A stretch of DNA of 64,000 nucleotides from Paucisalibacillus globulus DSM 18846 (GCF_000482485.1 NZ_AXVK01000015.1:124001-188000); one strand, 5' to 3'; positions 43,483 through 54,179 are shown, counted from the stretch's first letter. Translations and numbers: made by a program. Notes: a model not told the origin generated them from the sequence alone.

Positions 43483-45798
43483 TTACTCCTCCACTAAAGC
43501 ATGCTTTAAGACTTGGTCCAAATGATTGACCGGAATAAATGTGAGATCTTTGATTACACTTTTTGGTATATCATCTAAATCTTTTTTATTTTCTTCAGGG
43601 AAAATAATGGTGGTAATACCCGCACGATGGGCACTTAATGACTTTTCCTTTAAACCACCTATTGGTAGAACACGTCCTCTTAATGTAATCTCTCCAGTCA
43701 TTGCAACTTCCTTCTTAACAGCCCGATTAGAAAGTGCGGAAACAAGAGCCGTTGCCATTGTTATCCCCGCGGATGGACCATCTTTTGGTGTTGCTCCCTC
43801 AGGAACATGAATATGAATATCATATTTCTCGTGAAAATCAGGATTGATTCCAAGTTCTTCTGCTCTGGAACGAATATAACTGAAAGCAGCTTGTGCGGAC
43901 TCCCTCATAACATCTCCTAATTTTCCAGTTAAGGTTAGTTTACCTTTACCAGGATAGTGGGAAACCTCTATCGATAAAGTATCACCACCTGCTGTTGTAT
44001 AAGCAAGACCAGTCGCTGCACCAATTTGGTCTTCCGTCTCCATCTGTCCATAACGAAAAATTGGCTTTCCTAACAATTCTTCTAGACTCTTCTCGGTCAC
44101 AACAACACGCTTTTTCTCATCTGAGACAATTAATTTAGCCGCTTTTCGGCAGATTTTAGCAATTTGTCTTTCAAGTGTACGTACACCAGCTTCCCTAGTA
44201 TACAGCCGTATTACTTTTAATAAAGCCTCATCACGAATTTGCAAATTGCCTTTCTTTAATCCATTTTCTTTTAATTGTTTTAGAACAAGATGTTCTTTTG
44301 CTATATGAAGCTTTTCGAATTCGGTATAACCAGAAAGGGAAATAAGCTCCATACGGTCTAGAAGTGGACCCGGTATATTATTCACATAGTTTGCCGTTGC
44401 TATGAATAGTACATTTGATAAATCATATGGCTCTTCAATAAAATGATCACTAAAACTATTATTCTGCTCCGGATCTAACACCTCAAGCATGGCAGAAGAG
44501 GGATCACCCCGGAAATCATTTGACATTTTATCTATTTCATCTAATAAGAAAACAGGATTAACGGTTTTAGCTTTACGCATCCCTTGAATAATTCGACCTG
44601 GCATAGCACCAATATAGGTTCTTCTATGGCCACGAATCTCTGCTTCATCACGTACCCCACCTAAGGAGATACGAACAAAATTCCGATTGACCGATTTTGC
44701 GATAGATTTAGCCAAAGAGGTTTTCCCAACCCCAGGAGGCCCCACTAAGCAAAGAATTGGTCCCTTAATAGAATTCGTTAGCTTTTGAACTGCAAGATAT
44801 TCTATAATTCTTTCCTTTACTTTATCAAGACCATAATGATCTTGGTCAAGTATCTCTTCTGCATATTTAATTTCTATCGTATCCTGTGATTTTTCAGTCC
44901 ATGGTAAGGATAATAGCCATTCTAGATAGTTGCGAATAACTGCACTCTCAGCTGAGGATTGCGGGACTTTATCATAACGAGCTAATTCCTTTAACGCTAC
45001 TTCCCTAATTCGATCAGGCATATCCGATTTATCAATCTTTTCTCGTAAATCACTTACTTCACCAGACTTGCCATCCTTATCTCCAAGCTCTTTTTGAATG
45101 GCCTTCATTTGCTCACGGAGATAATACTCTTTCTGAGTCTTCTCCATGGATGACTTTACACGTTGTCCAATTTTCTTCTCTAAATCCAACACTTTCTTTT
45201 CATTTGAGATTAATTGGATTAAGTGTTGGAGTCTTTCCTGTGTATTCAACATCTCAAGTAAATCTTGCTTTTCTTTTAACTTGAGAGAAAGGTGCGAAGT
45301 AATTATATCAGCTAATCTACCAGGTTCCTCAATATCGCTTACTGTTGTAAAGGTTTCCTTAGTAACTTTTCTAGAGACTTTAACGTATTGTTCAAAAAGC
45401 TTCAATATGTTTCGCATTAATGCCTCTTCTTCTATTGGATTACCGTATTCTTCCTCTAAATCTTGAACTTCAACTATGAATTCCTCTTCCTGATCAATAA
45501 ATCTAATTATTTCTCCTCGTTTTAACCCTTCTACAAGTACACGGAATGTTCCATTTGGGAGCTTAAGCATTTGTTTTACTTTTGCTAATGTACCTATTCG
45601 ATATATTTCTTCAGGGCTTGGCTCATTGATGCTTACCTTTTTTTGAGCTGCAAGAAAAATGATTTGATCATCTACCATTGCTTTTTCTATTGCAGCAATA
45701 GATTTATCTCTACCTACGTCTAAGTGAAGTACCATTGTTGGAAATACTAATATACCTCGTAATGGAAGGAGGGGAACTTGTTTTAATTCTTTTGTCAT
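43483..45798 (-). CDS. lon: ATP-dependent protease LonA
   Basis: A cytoplasmic AAA+ protease of 771 residues. The N-terminal LAN domain ([21 protein letters not shown]) is followed by Walker [17 protein letters not shown] and sensor motifs. The C-terminal Ser-Lys protease domain carries [15 protein letters not shown] (Ser) and the catalytic Lys in [14 protein letters not shown]. lonB, which lies between clpX and lonA in B. subtilis, is not present here. Confidence 0.98.
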   Translation of the reverse strand: MTKELKQVPLLPLRGILVFPTMVLHLDVGRDKSIAAIEKAMVDDQIIFLAAQKKVSINEPSPEEIYRIGTLAKVKQMLKLPNGTFRVLVEGLKRGEIIRFIDQEEEFIVEVQDLEEEYGNPIEEEALMRNILKLFEQYVKVSRKVTKETFTTVSDIEEPGRLADIITSHLSLKLKEKQDLLEMLNTQERLQHLIQLISNEKKVLDLEKKIGQRVKSSMEKTQKEYYLREQMKAIQKELGDKDGKSGEVSDLREKIDKSDMPDRIREVALKELARYDKVPQSSAESAVIRNYLEWLLSLPWTEKSQDTIEIKYAEEILDQDHYGLDKVKERIIEYLAVQKLTNSIKGPILCLVGPPGVGKTSLAKSIAKSVNRNFVRISLGGVRDEAEIRGHRRTYIGAMPGRIIQGMRKAKTVNPVFLLDEIDKMSNDFRGDPSSAMLEVLDPEQNNSFSDHFIEEPYDLSNVLFIATANYVNNIPGPLLDRMELISLSGYTEFEKLHIAKEHLVLKQLKENGLKKGNLQIRDEALLKVIRLYTREAGVRTLERQIAKICRKAAKLIVSDEKKRVVVTEKSLEELLGKPIFRYGQMETEDQIGAATGLAYTTAGGDTLSIEVSHYPGKGKLTLTGKLGDVMRESAQAAFSYIRSRAEELGINPDFHEKYDIHIHVPEGATPKDGPSAGITMATALVSALSNRAVKKEVAMTGEITLRGRVLPIGGLKEKSLSAHRAGITTIIFPEENKKDLDDIPKSVIKDLTFIPVNHLDQVLKHALVEE

Positions 45799-46120
45799 AT
45801 GTATGTACCTCCAAACATGAAAAGTTTCATTTAAGAATTATGTATTTATTCTTAAATTCTATAGAAGTGATTTTAGTTTGTAAAATAAATGAGATTCTTT
45901 GTTAGTTTACCCTTTGATTTCTTAACTAATTCCTTATATCACTTTATGGATGCTTAGCGCACTTCAAACAAATACAATAATTCAAACCAAAACTGCCTCA
46001 CGGTAAACAATCACATAAAGAAAAGGGCTGACTAGGGACTTTAATTCCGCTTCAGATTGTACATCTGGTTGGGAGCAAAGAATCCTAGTCAGCCTCTTTG
46101 GTTAAAGTTAGTTGAATATT
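45799..46120. other. Intergenic region lonA-clpX, no gene seen
   Basis: 322 bases. The right half is taken up by a large hairpin (46026-46101). The left half is AT-rich and holds the lonA ribosome site and probably its promoter. No reading frame with a ribosome site is present, and no trace of lonB can be seen. Confidence 0.7.
46026..46101 (-). terminator. Long hairpin terminator after clpX
   Basis: GAGGCTGACTAGGA pairs with TCCCTAGTCAGCCC across about 45 bases that contain a second small hairpin (CAGATgtacaATCTG). T4 follows on the minus strand. The large branched loop is unusual for a simple terminator. Confidence 0.65.
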
Positions 46121-47398
46121 TTAAGCACTTTCTTTTGGTAACTTTGTAATTTCTTCTGAAACTGTTCCATCAGTAAAATAAAGCTTAGGACTTCCATTTT
46201 CATTGATGACAGTTTCTTTTGTAATCACACATTTATTAATATCTTCTCTTGATGGAAGTTCAAACATAACATCGAGCATAATGGTTTCAATGATGGAACG
46301 TAAACCACGTGCACCAGTATTTCGTTCAATTGCTTTTTTCGCAATTTCCTTCAGTGCTTCCTCTTCAAATTCAAGCTCAACATTATCAATTTGGAATAAC
46401 TTCTCATACTGCTTTACAAGAGCATTCTTAGGCTTTGTTAAAATTTCTATCAATGCATCTTCATCTAATGGCTCTAGACTACCAATTACTGGTAGTCTCC
46501 CAATAAATTCAGGGATCAAACCAAATCGATGTAAATCTTCAGGTAATACTTTAGCTAACAGTTGGCCTTTGTTTAATTCTTCTTGCTTTTCATTTGCTCC
46601 AAAACCAATAACTTTTTTACCAAGTCTTCTTTTAATAATTTGTTCACTACCATCAAAGGCTCCACCACAAATAAATAAGATATTTGTTGTATCGATTTGA
46701 ATGAACTCTTGATGCGGATGCTTACGGCCACCTTGTGGAGGCACACTTGCAACAGTTCCTTCTAAGATTTTTAAAAGAGCTTGTTGTACACCTTCACCAG
46801 AAACATCTCTTGTAATGGACGGGTTCTCTGATTTACGAGCAACCTTGTCTATCTCATCAATATAAATAATACCTTTTTCAGCTTTTTCTATATCATAATC
46901 AGCTGATTGAATAAGCTTTAGAAGAATATTTTCAACATCTTCACCAACATATCCTGCTTCTGTTAAAGATGTAGCATCTGCCATTGCAAAAGGCACATTT
47001 AGAATTCGAGCTAAGGTTTGAGCTAGTAATGTCTTACCACTGCCTGTTGGTCCTATCATAGCAATGTTACTTTTTGATAATTCAACATCATCATTACTTT
47101 TTGGTGAGTTAATACGCTTATAGTGATTATATACAGCAACAGAAAGATTCTTTTTAGCTTTTTCTTGTCCAATTACATAATCATCTAAAATCTCACAGAT
47201 TTCCTTTGGTTTTGGAACTTCTTTAAATTCCATTTCCTCTTCTGTTCCAAGCTCTTCTTCTACGATTTCAGTACAAAGTTCAATACATTCATCACATATA
47301 TAAACGCCAGGACCAGCAACTAATTTACGTACTTGTTCTTGGCTTTTTCCACAAAACGAACACTTTAGCTGCCCTTTTTCATCATTAAATTTAAACAT
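46121..47398 (-). CDS. clpX: ATP-dependent Clp protease ATP-binding subunit ClpX
   Basis: An AAA+ unfoldase that feeds substrates to ClpP, 425 residues. The N-terminal zinc finger is [11 protein letters not shown]...CDEC, Walker A is [15 protein letters not shown], Walker B is [13 protein letters not shown] and the ClpP-docking loop contains KKVIGFG. The start is immediately upstream of [16 protein letters not shown]. Confidence 0.98.
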   Translation of the reverse strand: MFKFNDEKGQLKCSFCGKSQEQVRKLVAGPGVYICDECIELCTEIVEEELGTEEEMEFKEVPKPKEICEILDDYVIGQEKAKKNLSVAVYNHYKRINSPKSNDDVELSKSNIAMIGPTGSGKTLLAQTLARILNVPFAMADATSLTEAGYVGEDVENILLKLIQSADYDIEKAEKGIIYIDEIDKVARKSENPSITRDVSGEGVQQALLKILEGTVASVPPQGGRKHPHQEFIQIDTTNILFICGGAFDGSEQIIKRRLGKKVIGFGANEKQEELNKGQLLAKVLPEDLHRFGLIPEFIGRLPVIGSLEPLDEDALIEILTKPKNALVKQYEKLFQIDNVELEFEEEALKEIAKKAIERNTGARGLRSIIETIMLDVMFELPSREDINKCVITKETVINENGSPKLYFTDGTVSEEITKLPKESA

Positions 47399-47828
47399 AA
47401 GATTTCACCCCTAAAGTTTCTGGTCAAATAACACAAAACGTTAAGTTATAATAGTTATCATATCAGAAGGTGTTTTGAAAACAAAATAATTTACCCTGAG
47501 GTTGTTATTTTAGTTTATTTTACTTTGTATTCCAATCTAATTGTATTTGATAACCAATTCATTTTGTATTTTACTAATTTATTTTAGTATATGTCACTAT
47601 GCCCAATAAAATTGACAATGAAACACGCAAGTCTGGACTTTGTTTTTAATCATACTAAAAAATTCTTTAAATTACTAAAGAAAAGGGTTGATTTGTTGCC
47701 CTTTTTTGAATGTCTCGTAAAATGCACGGTACACAAAAAATTAGTATTTCTTTTAAACCTTGCGTGTAAAAAAACAAGGTACGAAATTTCGCACCTTGTT
47801 TTTTGTATCGTAACAGTTTTGTATTTAA
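47399..47828. other. Intergenic region clpX-tig, no gene seen
   Basis: 430 bases of AT-rich DNA. Apart from the tig terminator at 47774-47799, no feature stands out. A 92-codon plus-strand frame (47591-47869) has no ribosome site and runs into the end of tig, so I do not call it. Confidence 0.6.
47774..47799. terminator. Terminator after tig
   Basis: AACAAGGTRCGAAATTTCGYACCTTGTT palindrome with T6 on both strands. Confidence 0.9.
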
Positions 47829-49118
47829 TTATGCAACTGTTTTACTGTTGTCTACTAAGAAATCAATAGCTTTACGGAATAATAGATCTTCTTTAACAGC
47901 ATCTAAATTACCGCCAAGCATTTGTTTTAATTGTTCTGTATCCGTTCCATACATACCAGCCATTGTTTCTAATTCAGCATTTACATCCTCATCAGTTACG
48001 TCAAGGTTTTCTGCTTTAACAATAGCTTCTAAAGTAAGATTAGTTTTCACACGCTTACCTGCATCTTCACGCATTTGTTCCTTTAATGCTTCTTCGTCTT
48101 GACCAGAGAATTGGTAGTAAAGATCTAAAGTCATTCCTTGCATTTGTAAACGTTGTTCGAATTCACGCATCATGCGATCAAGTTCTGTATCAACCATAAC
48201 TTCTGGAACTTCAACTTCAGCATTATCAGTAGCTTTATTAATTAATTCTTCACGCTTTGCATTTTCTGCACTTTGTTTTTTCTCAGATTCTAGTTGCTCA
48301 CGCTTTTTAGTTTTTAGTGCATCTAGAGTTTCTACTTCATCATCCACATCTTTTGCAAATTCATCATCAAGCTCAGGTAGCTCTTTTGATTTAATTTCAT
48401 GGATAGTAACTTTGAAAGTAGCTTCTTTTCCAGCTAATTCTTCTGCATGATAATCTTCTGGGAAAGTAACTTGGATGTCAGTTTCAACTCCCACTTCTTT
48501 ACCAACTAATTTTTCTTCAAATCCAGGAATAAATTGACCTGAACCAATTTCAAGTGAATGATTTTCACCTTTTCCACCATCGAATGCTTCACCATCTAAG
48601 AAGCCTTCAAAGTCCATTACAACAGTGTCGCCTTCTTCTACAGATCCCTCTTCTTTTACAACTAATTCAGCATGACGCTCTCTTAATTGGTTTAATTCAT
48701 TATCTACATCTTCATCAGTTACCGTTACGTCTTGTTCTTCAACTTCTAGATCCTTGTATTCACCTAGTTTTACTTCGGGCTTAACTGTTACATCTGCAGT
48801 AAATACGATAGCCTTACCTCTTTCAATTTCTTCAATATCAATGCTCGGTTGATCAATTGGCTCAATACCAGATTCTTCAACTGCTTTTACATAGGCATTA
48901 GGAAGTACGATATCAACTGCATCTTGATATAATGATTCTATACCAAAACGTTTTTCAAACATTGCACGAGGCATTTTACCTTTACGGAAACCTGGAACTT
49001 GAACTGTTTTAACAACCTTTGCGAAGGCCTTGTCTAAAGCCGCATCAAATTCTTCAGCAGAAACTTCAAACGTTAGAACTCCTTCATTACCTTCTTTTTT
49101 CTCCCATTTTACTGACAT
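47829..49118 (-). CDS. tig: Trigger factor
   Basis: The ribosome-bound chaperone and prolyl isomerase, 429 residues. The ribosome-binding signature is [19 protein letters not shown] (near 36-54). The FKBP domain is at about 160-245 ([14 protein letters not shown]), followed by a long helical C-terminal domain. TGGAGGGA lies before ATG 49118, so the upstream in-frame ATG at 49133 is not used. Confidence 0.97.
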   Translation of the reverse strand: MSVKWEKKEGNEGVLTFEVSAEEFDAALDKAFAKVVKTVQVPGFRKGKMPRAMFEKRFGIESLYQDAVDIVLPNAYVKAVEESGIEPIDQPSIDIEEIERGKAIVFTADVTVKPEVKLGEYKDLEVEEQDVTVTDEDVDNELNQLRERHAELVVKEEGSVEEGDTVVMDFEGFLDGEAFDGGKGENHSLEIGSGQFIPGFEEKLVGKEVGVETDIQVTFPEDYHAEELAGKEATFKVTIHEIKSKELPELDDEFAKDVDDEVETLDALKTKKREQLESEKKQSAENAKREELINKATDNAEVEVPEVMVDTELDRMMREFEQRLQMQGMTLDLYYQFSGQDEEALKEQMREDAGKRVKTNLTLEAIVKAENLDVTDEDVNAELETMAGMYGTDTEQLKQMLGGNLDAVKEDLLFRKAIDFLVDNSKTVA

Positions 49119-49269
49119 ATAAATTCCCTCCAAAATCTATTATTTCCATTAACTACTTAAATTCATTAATTAGATTTGATATTGTTTTAATAAACCCTTA
49201 GTATATTTACAACCATCTTATTATACCATAATTACATGCCCTTTCAAGCCATAAGCAAAAGTTCCTTTG

Positions 49270-50247
49270 TTAATCTTCAATGATAGATAGGTATAGATGC
49301 TCACCTTTTTTTATTTCATCAAAATAGTATTTAACATGGTCATCTACTGGTTCATTACCATCTTGATTTAAAAGAAGATGAATCATTTTTATTAAAGTGT
49401 CCGAGATTAACTCTTTTTCACTACTTAGTGGAATTATTGGATACTGTACGTAAAGATAACGATATAACGAATCCATCAAGAACCGATACATAATTGGATC
49501 ATTTTGTTCAATATTTCTTAAATCAAATATAATTTCTTTGTATAAATTTAGTTCTTCTAAATCCGGTATGTCCACCGGCTTTACCTCTAATTCTTTCCCA
49601 AGTTTATTAACCATAACCTGATTTGAATAATTTAGTTCTTTTAACCATAGGAAGATGGCAGTTTTAATAACTGGGTGTACTTTATCATTTTTCAACAATT
49701 CTACAACCATATTGTCGGGTTTAATCTTCATTGTTTTTAAACGCATAATACAGCGCCATTGTTTCTTATGATCAGTATTCTGAACAGCTTCAAATAATTC
49801 TTCAATGTAGACGGACATTTTCTTCTCTATTAAATCGGATTCCATTTTTTCACTCACATGATAAAGCTGTAAGAATTGTTCTTTGAGTATAGATGGTAGA
49901 TTTTCGGATGATAATTCCTCTTCAATTCTCTCCATAAGAAGATCATATTTATTCGTTTGAAATAGAATCGTTAAATATATATGTACGTAATGAAAATAAT
50001 GCTCATCATTTTTATCTTGGATAATTTCTTCACACATATCTTCTGCCTCTTGAAAACGACCTAATTCCATTAAACACATCATTTTACCTATAAGTAGTTC
50101 ACGATCTTGAACATCATATTGAATTAATGTATTTATTTTATCTAATGCTTCTATATATCTCTTCTCTTGTAAATCTTGAAGACTTTCATCTCTTAAGGTT
50201 GTTTTCCATTTAGGAAATAGAATAACCTTTTCATCCTCAGTACGCAT
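49270..50247 (-). CDS. ysoA: TPR-like protein YsoA
   Basis: A 325-residue helical protein, acidic and without membrane segments. The N-terminal part has tetratricopeptide-like helices: KRYIEALDKINTLIQYD and LMELGRFQEAEDMCEEII. It matches YsoA by position next to tig. In B. subtilis ysoA follows the ilv-leu operon, which is not at this locus here. Function unknown. Confidence 0.8.
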   Translation of the reverse strand: MRTEDEKVILFPKWKTTLRDESLQDLQEKRYIEALDKINTLIQYDVQDRELLIGKMMCLMELGRFQEAEDMCEEIIQDKNDEHYFHYVHIYLTILFQTNKYDLLMERIEEELSSENLPSILKEQFLQLYHVSEKMESDLIEKKMSVYIEELFEAVQNTDHKKQWRCIMRLKTMKIKPDNMVVELLKNDKVHPVIKTAIFLWLKELNYSNQVMVNKLGKELEVKPVDIPDLEELNLYKEIIFDLRNIEQNDPIMYRFLMDSLYRYLYVQYPIIPLSSEKELISDTLIKMIHLLLNQDGNEPVDDHVKYYFDEIKKGEHLYLSIIED

Positions 50248-50333
50248 GATTGACTTCCCCTCCTTTAATTAGTTAGTTTATACGAAAGGAATACGTAAAA
50301 TACTTACTAATCATATATCACCAAATATGAAAA

Positions 50334-50359
50334 AAGAAACCTATAAATATAGGTTTCTT
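50334..50359. terminator. Terminator of the tRNA operon
   Basis: AAGAAACCTATA pairs with TATAGGTTTCTT with T6 on the minus strand. It lies eight bases beyond the tRNA-Arg 3' end. Confidence 0.9.
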
Positions 50360-50367
50360 AACATTAG

Positions 50368-50441
50368 CGTCCCAGGAGAGATTCGAACTCCCGACCCACA
50401 GCTTAGAAGGCTGTTGCTCTATCCTGCTGAGCTACTGGGAC
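50368..50441 (-). tRNA. tRNA-Arg (anticodon TCT)
   Basis: 74 bases. The acceptor GTCCCAG/CTGGGAC pairs perfectly, the D-arm is GCTCAGCAGGATAGAGC, the anticodon loop is CTTCTAA with TCT reading AGA, and the T-loop is GTTCGAATC. The CCA end is not encoded. Confidence 0.96.
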
Positions 50442-50451
50442 ATATGTATTA

Positions 50452-50525
50452 TGGAGCGGGTGATGGGAATCGAACCCACGACATCAGCTTGGAAGGCTGG
50501 AGTTTTACCATTAAACTACACCCGC
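50452..50525 (-). tRNA. tRNA-Gly (anticodon TCC)
   Basis: 74 bases including the encoded CCA. The acceptor is GCGGGTG/CACCCGC, the anticodon loop CTTCCAA reads GGA, and the T-loop is GTTCGATTC. It is 10 bases upstream of tRNA-Arg on the same transcript. Confidence 0.96.
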
Positions 50526-50529
50526 ATTG

Positions 50530-50730
50530 AAATTAGGTTTTTGTATTTAATTTTGTTGACCGCACCATTTGTGGTCCATTATGCCTCTCAGTCTTCTAGC
50601 TTATTCGAAGATGTTAATTTCTCGAGGCAACTCGTAGCAGATTCGTTGGGAGCGTTGCTCGTTACTACACTCGCATAGGTGTTTAAAAAATATTAAATTC
50701 CGTTAACCTAGGTGGCTCGTTTTGATCACA
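50530..50730 (-). other. Long structured leader of the tRNA-Gly/Arg transcript
   Basis: About 200 bases lie between the promoter and the first tRNA. The stretch 50570-50690 is richer in GC than its surroundings. It can fold: GCCTC/GAGGC encloses TCTTC/GAAGA, and GACC/GGTC encloses a short loop. No tRNA, rRNA or open frame with a ribosome site is visible. Confidence 0.4.
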
Positions 50731-50736
50731 AGATTT

Positions 50737-50765
50737 ATTATATGCAGTTTTGTATTTAAAGTCAA
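50737..50765 (-). promoter_or_regulatory. Sigma-A promoter of the tRNA pair
   Basis: On the minus strand TTGACT and TATAAT are separated by exactly 17 bases, close to the ideal vegetative promoter. Confidence 0.8.
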
Positions 50766-50802
50766 CACTTAATTTTATTTCAGAAAATTAATATATTTTT
50801 CA

Positions 50803-50835
50803 GTTGAAGGACGCTATTAAAAATCATCCTTCAAC
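50803..50835 (-). terminator. Hairpin after ysnB
   Basis: GTTGAAGGA pairs with TCCTTCAAC over a 15-base loop. The T-run is interrupted, so strength is uncertain. Confidence 0.6.
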
Positions 50836-50841
50836 CGTTTC

Positions 50842-51351
50842 CTACAAGGAGGTTACAAAAGATAAGTCTTCAACCTTTTGACCTTCTTGAGTAAAAAAGC
50901 TTATCTCCACTTTATCCGAAGATTGCCATGTGAGAACAGCATACGTCCTTTCTACCCTTAATCTTGGCAAACGAATACTTCCTGGATTTATGAATAACTT
51001 ATTATCAACTTTTTCTGCACCGGCTATATGCGAATGTCCGAAGCAAACAACATTAGCAGATCCTTCTTCAGCTCGATAAGCTAAATTCATTAGATTCATT
51101 TTCACATTATGTAAGTGCCCATGGACAACAAAAAATGTTATACCATTAATTACTTTTTTCTGTTCGTTTGGGAAATCCCCATAGAAATCACAGTTGCCCG
51201 CAACTGTGATAACACCCTCTAATTCGTTAGCATCATCCGTTAATTCAGAATCTCCACAGTGAATTACATAATCTGCCTGCTCGCGAATTTTAATTTCTTC
51301 AATTTCTTTTGTTAATCCATGACTATCACTCATAATAATAACTTTCGTCAT
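50842..51351 (-). CDS. YfcE/MJ0936-family metallophosphoesterase (YsnB)
   Basis: A 169-residue calcineurin-like phosphoesterase. The metal ligands are spread through MSDSHGLTKE, VIHCGDSELT, VAGNCDFYG, FVVHGHLHNV and CFGHSHIAGA. Small members of this family hydrolyse phosphodiesters or act as nucleases; the substrate is not known. It follows rdgB by 13 bases in the gerM-rph-ysnA-ysnB order known from B. subtilis. Confidence 0.93.
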   Translation of the reverse strand: MTKVIIMSDSHGLTKEIEEIKIREQADYVIHCGDSELTDDANELEGVITVAGNCDFYGDFPNEQKKVINGITFFVVHGHLHNVKMNLMNLAYRAEEGSANVVCFGHSHIAGAEKVDNKLFINPGSIRLPRLRVERTYAVLTWQSSDKVEISFFTQEGQKVEDLSFVTSL

Positions 51352-51364
51352 GATATCCTCTCCA

Positions 51365-51961
51365 CTAGACTAGTTTTTGTATCCAATCTTCAAGCTGTAT
51401 TATTGCATTACTCCGATGACTAATCTTGTTTTTTTCGTCTGGAGAAAGCTCTGCCATGGTCTGTTGTAGTCCATCCGGAATAAATATAGGATCATAACCA
51501 AAACCATGATTTCCTACTTCTTCCGTACCAATTGTTCCTTCACAAAGACCTTTCTTAAAGATTGTCTTCTGACCAGGAACAGAAACAGATATTACACAAA
51601 CAAATCTAGCTGTTCGCTGTTCTTCTGGAACACTTCCTAATTCACTTAATACTTTTTCGATGTTTTTTTTATCATCTTTTGGTTCCCCTGCATAACGAGC
51701 AGAAAAGATACCTGGTCGCCCGTCTAATGCATCAACTACTAGCCCTGAATCATCGGCCATAACTGGAATATTTAGTATTTCGGCAATTCCTTCTGACTTT
51801 AAAGCTGCATTTTCTTCAAACGTTGATCCTGTTTCCTCAATATCTGGAAGTTCTTGTTCTAGATCTAATAATGAAACTGCTTTTATTCCATATCGTTCAA
51901 ATAATGTTTGAAATTCTTTAGCTTTTCCCACATTCTTTGTTGCAATTAAAACTTCTTTCAT
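51365..51961 (-). CDS. rdgB: XTP/dITP diphosphatase (RdgB/HAM1, YsnA)
   Basis: Cleanses the nucleotide pool of deaminated purine triphosphates. It has 198 residues. IATKNVGKAKEFQTLF is the substrate-binding start, VMADDSGLVVDALDGRPGIFSARYAG the metal and purine site, and GNHGFGYDPIFIPDG the C-terminal motif. It sits between rph and ysnB. Confidence 0.97.
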   Translation of the reverse strand: MKEVLIATKNVGKAKEFQTLFERYGIKAVSLLDLEQELPDIEETGSTFEENAALKSEGIAEILNIPVMADDSGLVVDALDGRPGIFSARYAGEPKDDKKNIEKVLSELGSVPEEQRTARFVCVISVSVPGQKTIFKKGLCEGTIGTEEVGNHGFGYDPIFIPDGLQQTMAELSPDEKNKISHRSNAIIQLEDWIQKLV

Positions 51962-51973
51962 TAGCTATACTCC

Positions 51974-52723
51974 TTATTTAACAGTTTCACCGATTCGTGT
52001 TGCTAGTTCTCCTAACGCTTCTTTTTGCTTCATGAAGATTTCTTTCAATCCCTCATCGGCAAGCTTTAAAAGTGTTTGCAATTGATTCATGGAAAATGTA
52101 GCTTCTTCCCCTGTTCCTTGGATTTCTACAAATTCACCTGATCCAGTCATAACAATATTCATATCAACATTCGCATTAGAATCCTCTTCATAGTTAAGAT
52201 CAAGTATTTCTGTTCCATCTGGAAGTACACCTACTGAAGTAGCCCCGAGAAAATCCGTAACAGGCATTTTCTTTAATGTGTTTTTTTCTAAAAGTTTTCC
52301 GAATGCAAGAACTAGTGCAACATATGCACCAGTTATCGATGCTGTACGTGTACCACCGTCCGCTTGTATAACATCACAATCTATCCAAACGGTTCTTTCA
52401 CCAATATTATCTAAATCAACTACTGAGCGAAGCGCTCTACCAATAAGTCGTTGGATTTCCATCGTTCTTCCAGATACTTTTCCTTTTGAAGATTCACGGA
52501 TATTTCTATCTTGGGTTGCACGTGGTAACATGGCATATTCTGCAGTGATCCAGCCTTTTCCTTGTCCACGCATAAAAGGAGGAACCCTGTCTTCAATTGT
52601 AGCGTTGCAAATTACTTTTGTTTCCCCTACTTGGATTAAGACAGAGCCTTCAGGATGTTTAGTAAAATTTGTTATTATCGTAATAGGTCTTAAACTATTT
52701 ATATTTCTTTGATCAGTTCTCAC
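51974..52723 (-). CDS. rph: Ribonuclease PH
   Basis: A phosphate-dependent 3' exonuclease that trims tRNA precursors. It has 249 residues. The RNA-binding loop APLPRATQ-type segment reads [16 protein letters not shown]. The conserved [19 protein letters not shown] and [25 protein letters not shown] follow. The start is GTG behind AAGGAGGAATTAAT. First of three genes (rph-rdgB-ysnB). Confidence 0.97.
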   Translation of the reverse strand: MRTDQRNINSLRPITIITNFTKHPEGSVLIQVGETKVICNATIEDRVPPFMRGQGKGWITAEYAMLPRATQDRNIRESSKGKVSGRTMEIQRLIGRALRSVVDLDNIGERTVWIDCDVIQADGGTRTASITGAYVALVLAFGKLLEKNTLKKMPVTDFLGATSVGVLPDGTEILDLNYEEDSNANVDMNIVMTGSGEFVEIQGTGEEATFSMNQLQTLLKLADEGLKEIFMKQKEALGELATRIGETVK

Positions 52724-52816
52724 ATTAATTCCTCCTTGTCTAGAGATTAGCTTATCATATTTTACTGGAAAGATTCACCTTATTACAATTGTTTTAGACA
52801 AATATAAGAATAACCC

Positions 52817-52967
52817 ATTTTCACTCTTCCTTAAGCATAGTAACTGTATGTATTAAATAACATCATATAAAATCCAGAGAGGAGAAATATTCCTCAAATA
52901 ATAGTACATTTATGTTAATTCTTCTGTATGTCGCAAAGTTTTGTACTTTCCTAACTAACTAAAAAAA
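52817..52967. repeat. ~80-bp dispersed leader repeat, copy 3, interrupted (upstream of rph)
   Basis: The first block TTTCACTCTTCCTTAAG and the second block TATGTCGCAAAGTTTTGTACTTTCCTAACTAACTAAAA match the other two copies. About 65 bases of unrelated AT-rich sequence separate them. Confidence 0.5.
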
Positions 52968-52988
52968 GAGCAGACTAATCTGCTCTTC
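52967..52988 (-). terminator. Terminator after gerM
   Basis: AGAGCAGA pairs with TCTGCTCT over three bases, with T7 following on the minus strand. Confidence 0.9.
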
Positions 52989-53001
52989 TAAAATAGTATT
53001 A

Positions 53002-54072
53002 CTATAATTTTTCTGATGGTGTAAGTGATTCGCGTGTTACAGGTTCAGAGTAAACTTCTCCACTCTCATTGGCAATTTGTTCAACATTTTCTACTTTGAT
53101 GTTAACTGCTTCAATAGATTCTTGTTCTGTTAAAGTGCGAACCAAGGTCTCCATTACTTCATCAGCAATTACTCCATTTCCTTTATCTATTAAGATATCT
53201 TGATTAAATACTAGTTCAAGAACGCCACTATTTAATGTTGGCCCATCTAATAACATCGTTTCATCATTAAACACATGCATTAAATTAGTATCATAAGTTG
53301 GACCTTCAATTAATGCATCCACAATAGATTGATTAACATCTCCATCCTTAACTTCAATATATTGTGTTACAGGAACAAAATATTGGTTATCATCATGTTC
53401 TGTAGGAAAATACATGGTAACTGCTTTACTACTAATTAAATCTACAGTATCCGTTTGAACAATATTGATTCCGTTAGTTCTTGTATAACCGTTTGCAATT
53501 GGTGTTCCATTTACCGGCATAGCATCTAAGTCTTTTCCAGCTACACGTAACTTAACCCGTTTAATGGAATCAAATTGGGTTAATGTGAATGTCATTGCCT
53601 CTAGAATTCGTAACTCATCTTCAGAAGCATATTCATTAAACTCTTCTGATAAATCAACAGTTGCTGTGCCTTCTTCAATACTTAAACCAAGTATTTCTGT
53701 TCCAGTAGGTAAAACTGCTTGGAAACCATTAGGTATTAATGCTGTTACTGGGCCATCCTGCACTAGATATTCCAAGACTTGTGAGGCTACTTCTTTGGAC
53801 TCTGGAACTGGTAACTCAACAGTTTGTGGTGCTACAAGACCATTAGAATCTAGCAAAAATAATTGACGGACAACTGTCTGAGCTGACTCTTCTTTTTCTT
53901 CTGCATTATCTACCGCTTCATCATCATTAGCTTGTTCCTCTTGTCCATCTACAGCTTCTGCATTTGGTGGTGGATCCATATCAGGGAGAGATTGTTCTCC
54001 TTGGAAACATCCAGTTAATAATAACAACGTACATAATGATGCAAGTAACATTAGCAAATATTGCTTTCTCAT
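53002..54072 (-). CDS. gerM: Spore germination/cortex protein GerM
   Basis: A lipoprotein of 356 residues needed in B. subtilis for normal septation, cortex and germination. The signal peptide ends at the lipobox LLTGC (Cys 22). An acidic linker (about 30-65) is followed by two GerMN domains, at about 85-200 (ILGLSIEEGTATVDLSEEF) and 230-345 (GPTLNSGVLELVFNQDILID). It is followed by a terminator, then rph. Confidence 0.95.
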   Translation of the reverse strand: MRKQYLLMLLASLCTLLLLTGCFQGEQSLPDMDPPPNAEAVDGQEEQANDDEAVDNAEEKEESAQTVVRQLFLLDSNGLVAPQTVELPVPESKEVASQVLEYLVQDGPVTALIPNGFQAVLPTGTEILGLSIEEGTATVDLSEEFNEYASEDELRILEAMTFTLTQFDSIKRVKLRVAGKDLDAMPVNGTPIANGYTRTNGINIVQTDTVDLISSKAVTMYFPTEHDDNQYFVPVTQYIEVKDGDVNQSIVDALIEGPTYDTNLMHVFNDETMLLDGPTLNSGVLELVFNQDILIDKGNGVIADEVMETLVRTLTEQESIEAVNIKVENVEQIANESGEVYSEPVTRESLTPSEKL

Positions 54073-54179
54073 GTCATTCCCTCCTACGATGGTTTGTACT
54101 ACTATGTATACGAGCCTTTTTAAAATTTAGACCTTATCATTTTAAAAAATCTACCCTTCATGTATGAAAAATAAGTTCA

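Noticed and set aside
47591-47869. 92-codon plus-strand frame between clpX and tig
   Set aside because: It has no ribosome site, runs through the tig terminator and into the end of tig.
50327-50678. Two plus-strand frames across the tRNA genes
   Set aside because: They read the antisense of two clear tRNAs, a common false call.
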